Shown here in pieces: positions 61,301 through 64,000 of a stretch of 64,000 nt of DNA. The stretch is from contig NC_092312.1 of NCBI RefSeq assembly GCF_036785885.1, positions 10,992,001-11,056,000 on the forward strand, given 5' to 3'. How positions within the stretch are numbered: the first letter of the stretch is position 1; every line of letters starts with the position of its first letter. The notes beneath the pieces were generated by a model. That model saw only the letters and a program-made list of their open reading frames with translations, had not been told where the DNA came from and made no database searches. The DNA comes from Coffea arabica (taxonomy: Eukaryota > Streptophyta > Magnoliopsida > Gentianales > Rubiaceae). Made by a program: the position numbers and the translations under genes.

Positions 61301-61414
61301 GGAGCCAATTCTGAACATCAGTCATTATAATAATTGCTTCAAACCAAAAGTAGTATTTAACTGTGGATATGCTAATTTTGTGCTCTAAAGTAACAAATGA
61401 ATTGGGGTGGTGGA
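58393..61414. other. Intergenic region
   Basis: AT-rich DNA. At about 59460-59700 phrases such as TTTTGAAAAATTTTACTGTA and GATATTTTCAAAAAATATTT recall both the 7.0-7.7 kb region and parts of the tandem array, followed by a CT-rich block at 59735-59820. Frames at 60449-60972 overlap on both strands without a recognisable domain. An (AT) run lies at 58617-58636. Confidence 0.45.
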
Positions 61415-63389
61415 TCACCGTTTTGTAAACATTCCCTGCACTAAAAAAGAGAAGTCATAATTTGATGGGGCACTCAAAGTTGAGTAAGGCCTGCCCATCC
61501 CCGCAGCTGATATTCCACCTACTGGAGCCATTGGTGTTGCATTGTACATGCTGGCAAAGGCAGATTCTGTAAGTGTTTGAAGTTATTTCCGAAAGGCTGA
61601 TTTCAAATTACTGGTATCTTTCCATTGAATAATGCCTATCTTCATGTTTTCAATGTATTATTAGAATGCCACGCAGGGACTGCGGGGATTTGCACTTTCT
61701 TGATTTCATCTTAAATTTTCACAGCGATTCTTGTGAGCTGCATTTATTGGATATCAGATTGCGGGACATCAAATTTTCATAAAACTAGTAGATATAGAAC
61801 CAGAGGACATTTGATTTGGTTACATGCCCTCAGATGCTTGAACAGGCTGGAAGAATGATTCAGGTGGAATTTCTATGCCAACCTTTGCAATAGATTGAGA
61901 TTATCTATTAACGGAAGTGATGCAAACGAAAGGGCACACACTGTATTTTGCAACAAAACGACAGCAGGTCTCTCTTCAAATAAAGCTGAAAACTCTGATG
62001 AAGGCTGTTTAAGAAAGGTGAAAGACACCTTTTGATTGAGTTGTTATTCATGTCTAGATGTCATTCTATGATCTCAGATTTCAGATTATTCAGTGGATAT
62101 TAAAGGTAATTTCTCCAACAATTATGGATGAAGAAATTCACGCAAAAGACGTTCCATAGTTAGTATTACCTTAAATTTGGACTTGCAGAAGCAGCAGCAT
62201 AGTAGTTTAAAGGTTGAACACTTCCCATCTTGTACAAGAACATAAAAATATAACAATAGTAAGAAGAAAATATGCTCAAAAAAAAAATTAAGATTAAGAG
62301 AATACATTCAGGAGACCAACCATTCTTCCAGGTGCCTGATAACTAATTCTTCCCCAGTTTTGAGCATTGGAGGTGGCTTGATGTATATTGTTGGGAATTG
62401 AATGAGACTGACCCCAAGGCCTTGGTGCAGCAGCCATGTAACTAGACTGCTGTTCAGCCAGCATCGTATGTTGTTGTTGGACGGGCAAAGGTGACACCAT
62501 GCTAGACTGTGAGGGAAAAAAAAAAATTAGCAAGTTAAGATGTAATCTTAACTAAGAACAAGAACTGCACATGAACACTTAATAAACATATAGATTTGGC
62601 CAAGAACATACGTTACAAGTACAACAATTTCCAGGGACTGCCCAACAAATTTGAATTGAACCTTAAAATACAGTTAATGTTCTGAATTACCTTGTTCCTT
62701 TTTTATTTCAGTGATTATTTGTCATCAAAAGAAAATAACCTCATAATATGGCAGAATAAACTTTAACTGATTGTCGCAAAAAGTCATATACCTTGTCAAT
62801 GAGGCTCATGGTGTCATTCTTCATATCATCTAAAGGTTTCCCTACAACAGTTGGGGTATTCCACTGAAAATCTCTAAGTAATTCTTCAATACCAGAGTCC
62901 AGCTTGCTCTTGTTTTCTGCAACCTTAGATGGAACCTTTTGCTCAAAGCATTGTGTAGCTTCAGCAGCTGCAACAAGACAATTAAATCATTAGTGCAAGG
63001 CAAAAAGGTTTTAACTTATCCAACTATAAATGGCTTCTTACTCCATGGCGATAAGAATTACAGCCATCACCACCTCCCTAAAAAAATAAAAGAAGGAAAT
63101 AAAAAGTGCTGGGAGTAGTCAGTAAAAATGCCTGCATGATACCAAATAAATCTCAGGTGAAGAACGTACTCTGCGAACGTCCCAATGAAAGATTATTAGC
63201 AGCAGACAATTTGGGGTCATTTTCTTTGGCTTCCTCCATAGAAAGCTTATTAAGAAAATCAGTAGCATATTCAACCTTAGCTTCTGATTCCATTGGGGTG
63301 GCCCTGCCTCCTGGTTGTCCTTTCCTAGCCTGAGTGTCTGATGGCTCCAATTTCTGGTGAACTTCTTGCAGTTTCACAGCAGAAGCAAT
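61415..63389 (-). CDS. ARF-GAP AGD5/NEVERSHED-like protein, 3' half only (partial at right edge)
   Basis: Visible minus-strand exons: 63389-63170, 62967-62792, 62506-62321, 62228-62170, 61550-61415, totalling about 258 residues with consistent phases. Landmarks match the C-terminal half of plant AGD5: VEYATDFLNKLSM, LLRDFQWNTP, DDMKNDTMSLIDK then SSMVSPLPVQQQ, EQQSSYMAAA, and the very end YDFSFLVQGMFTKR. The zinc-finger ARF-GAP domain, which stimulates GTP hydrolysis by ARF at the trans-Golgi/endosome, would be encoded by exons beyond 64000; the 611 bases right of 63389 look intronic. In Arabidopsis the NEV gene acts in vesicle traffic and organ shedding. The small 59-bp exon and the acceptor of the last exon were set by phase (an AG 16 bases upstream would break the frame) and are the least certain parts. 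Confidence 0.8.
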
Positions 63390-64000
63390 CTGTCCAACAG
63401 TCCATGTCAGTCTTTGGGAAACAATTATCTCTGGTATAGAATAAAAGCAAGCTACCAAATCCAGATCATTCAAATATATGCTCAAAGAGGGCAGAAACAT
63501 GTTCAGAAAAAGGATGGCTCAATTTCCAAGACATCCGAAAATGGAATACAAGGAAATCAAAGTCTAGACCTCTGTATCTCTTTAGTGATAGTGAACTCAA
63601 AATTCAGAAGTCTCCTGACTGACAAGTATTAGGTTGTAAATGTGGCTGGAGGCATGTGAAGGTTCACCATCATATGTGGTTGCAGAGTTACATGTGCTTA
63701 ACAGTGAGCAATTTTCCCCCAACCCCCTCCAACTGTGATAAAAGTACTTCATAGGCATAAAAGTGCTAACCACTTTTCAAATTTGCATCCATTTGGACCC
63801 CATTGTAAGATTCCTTCCTCTATCACATACTGTGCCCTCTACAATTATAGTTCTATAAAATTCAGGAATTCAATGTAGACTCACTTTAAAGTAAAAAAGT
63901 TCCAACATGTTCACTTTTTTAGATCCAAGCAACAATTAAGCTCGAATGATACACAACAACTATCAAAGAATACAGTTCTTTACTCTTCACTATCAAATCC
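63390..64000 (-). other. Intron of the AGD5-like gene, to the window edge
   Basis: The minus-strand sequence before the acceptor at 63391-63390 shows no family-like exon. It is most likely an intron whose upstream exon lies outside the window. Confidence 0.55.

Noticed and set aside
1-64000. CRISPR array, bacterial operon, phage or viral gene
   Set aside because: No regularly spaced short repeats with unique spacers, no prokaryotic gene packing and no viral domains are visible. All recognisable genes are spliced or plant-type.

Overview
This window is plant nuclear DNA, almost certainly from a eudicot. The evidence is spliced genes with GT-AG introns, families with clear land-plant members (a VAL-type B3 repressor, a DUF4408/DUF761 protein, a plasma-membrane-type syntaxin, an AGD5-like protein), long AT-rich intergenic DNA, (AT)n microsatellites, a tRNA-derived SINE and many hAT-type elements with 8-bp target duplications. 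There are no bacterial-style operons and no CRISPR array. All exon models were built by hand from splice signals, reading phase and family resemblance; no transcript data were available.

Layout, left to right. (1) 1-2.3 kb: intergenic DNA with an (AT)n tract, a perfect 54-bp duplication and a fold-back element. (2) 2.3-5.6 kb, minus: a four-exon NOL12/Rrp17-type ribosome-biogenesis gene. (3) 5.6-8.0 kb: AT-rich DNA with mirrored CT/AG blocks. (4) 8.0-17.5 kb: a tandem array of about six ~1.34-kb units, one split by a hAT-like insertion. The array stops only about 85 bp before (5) 17.6-22.4 kb, plus: a ten-exon sphingosine (long-chain base) kinase. (6) 22.4-25.9 kb: intergenic with repeat relics and the VAL 5' leader. 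(7) 25.9-34.8 kb, plus: a thirteen-exon VAL/HSI2-type B3 repressor with PHD-like, B3, CW and EAR parts. (8) 36.6-37.3 kb: a broken kelch-like gene. (9) 38.25-39.42 kb: a fold-back element full of polypurine repeats. (10) 40.3-41.2 kb, plus: an intronless syntaxin with a damaged SNARE motif. (11) 43.8-45.7 kb, minus: a two-exon DUF4408/DUF761 gene. (12) 46.9-58.4 kb: a mobile-element graveyard with nested MITEs, three hAT elements with target duplications and a SINE. (13) 61.4 kb to beyond the right edge, minus: the 3' half of an AGD5/NEVERSHED-like ARF-GAP gene.

The genes do not form a pathway. They are independent housekeeping or regulatory genes: rRNA processing, sphingolipid signalling, seed-programme repression and vesicle traffic. 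The parts most worth a second look are the array that abuts the kinase gene, the atypical syntaxin, and the density and nesting of hAT-type elements. I found no clearly new multi-gene system.
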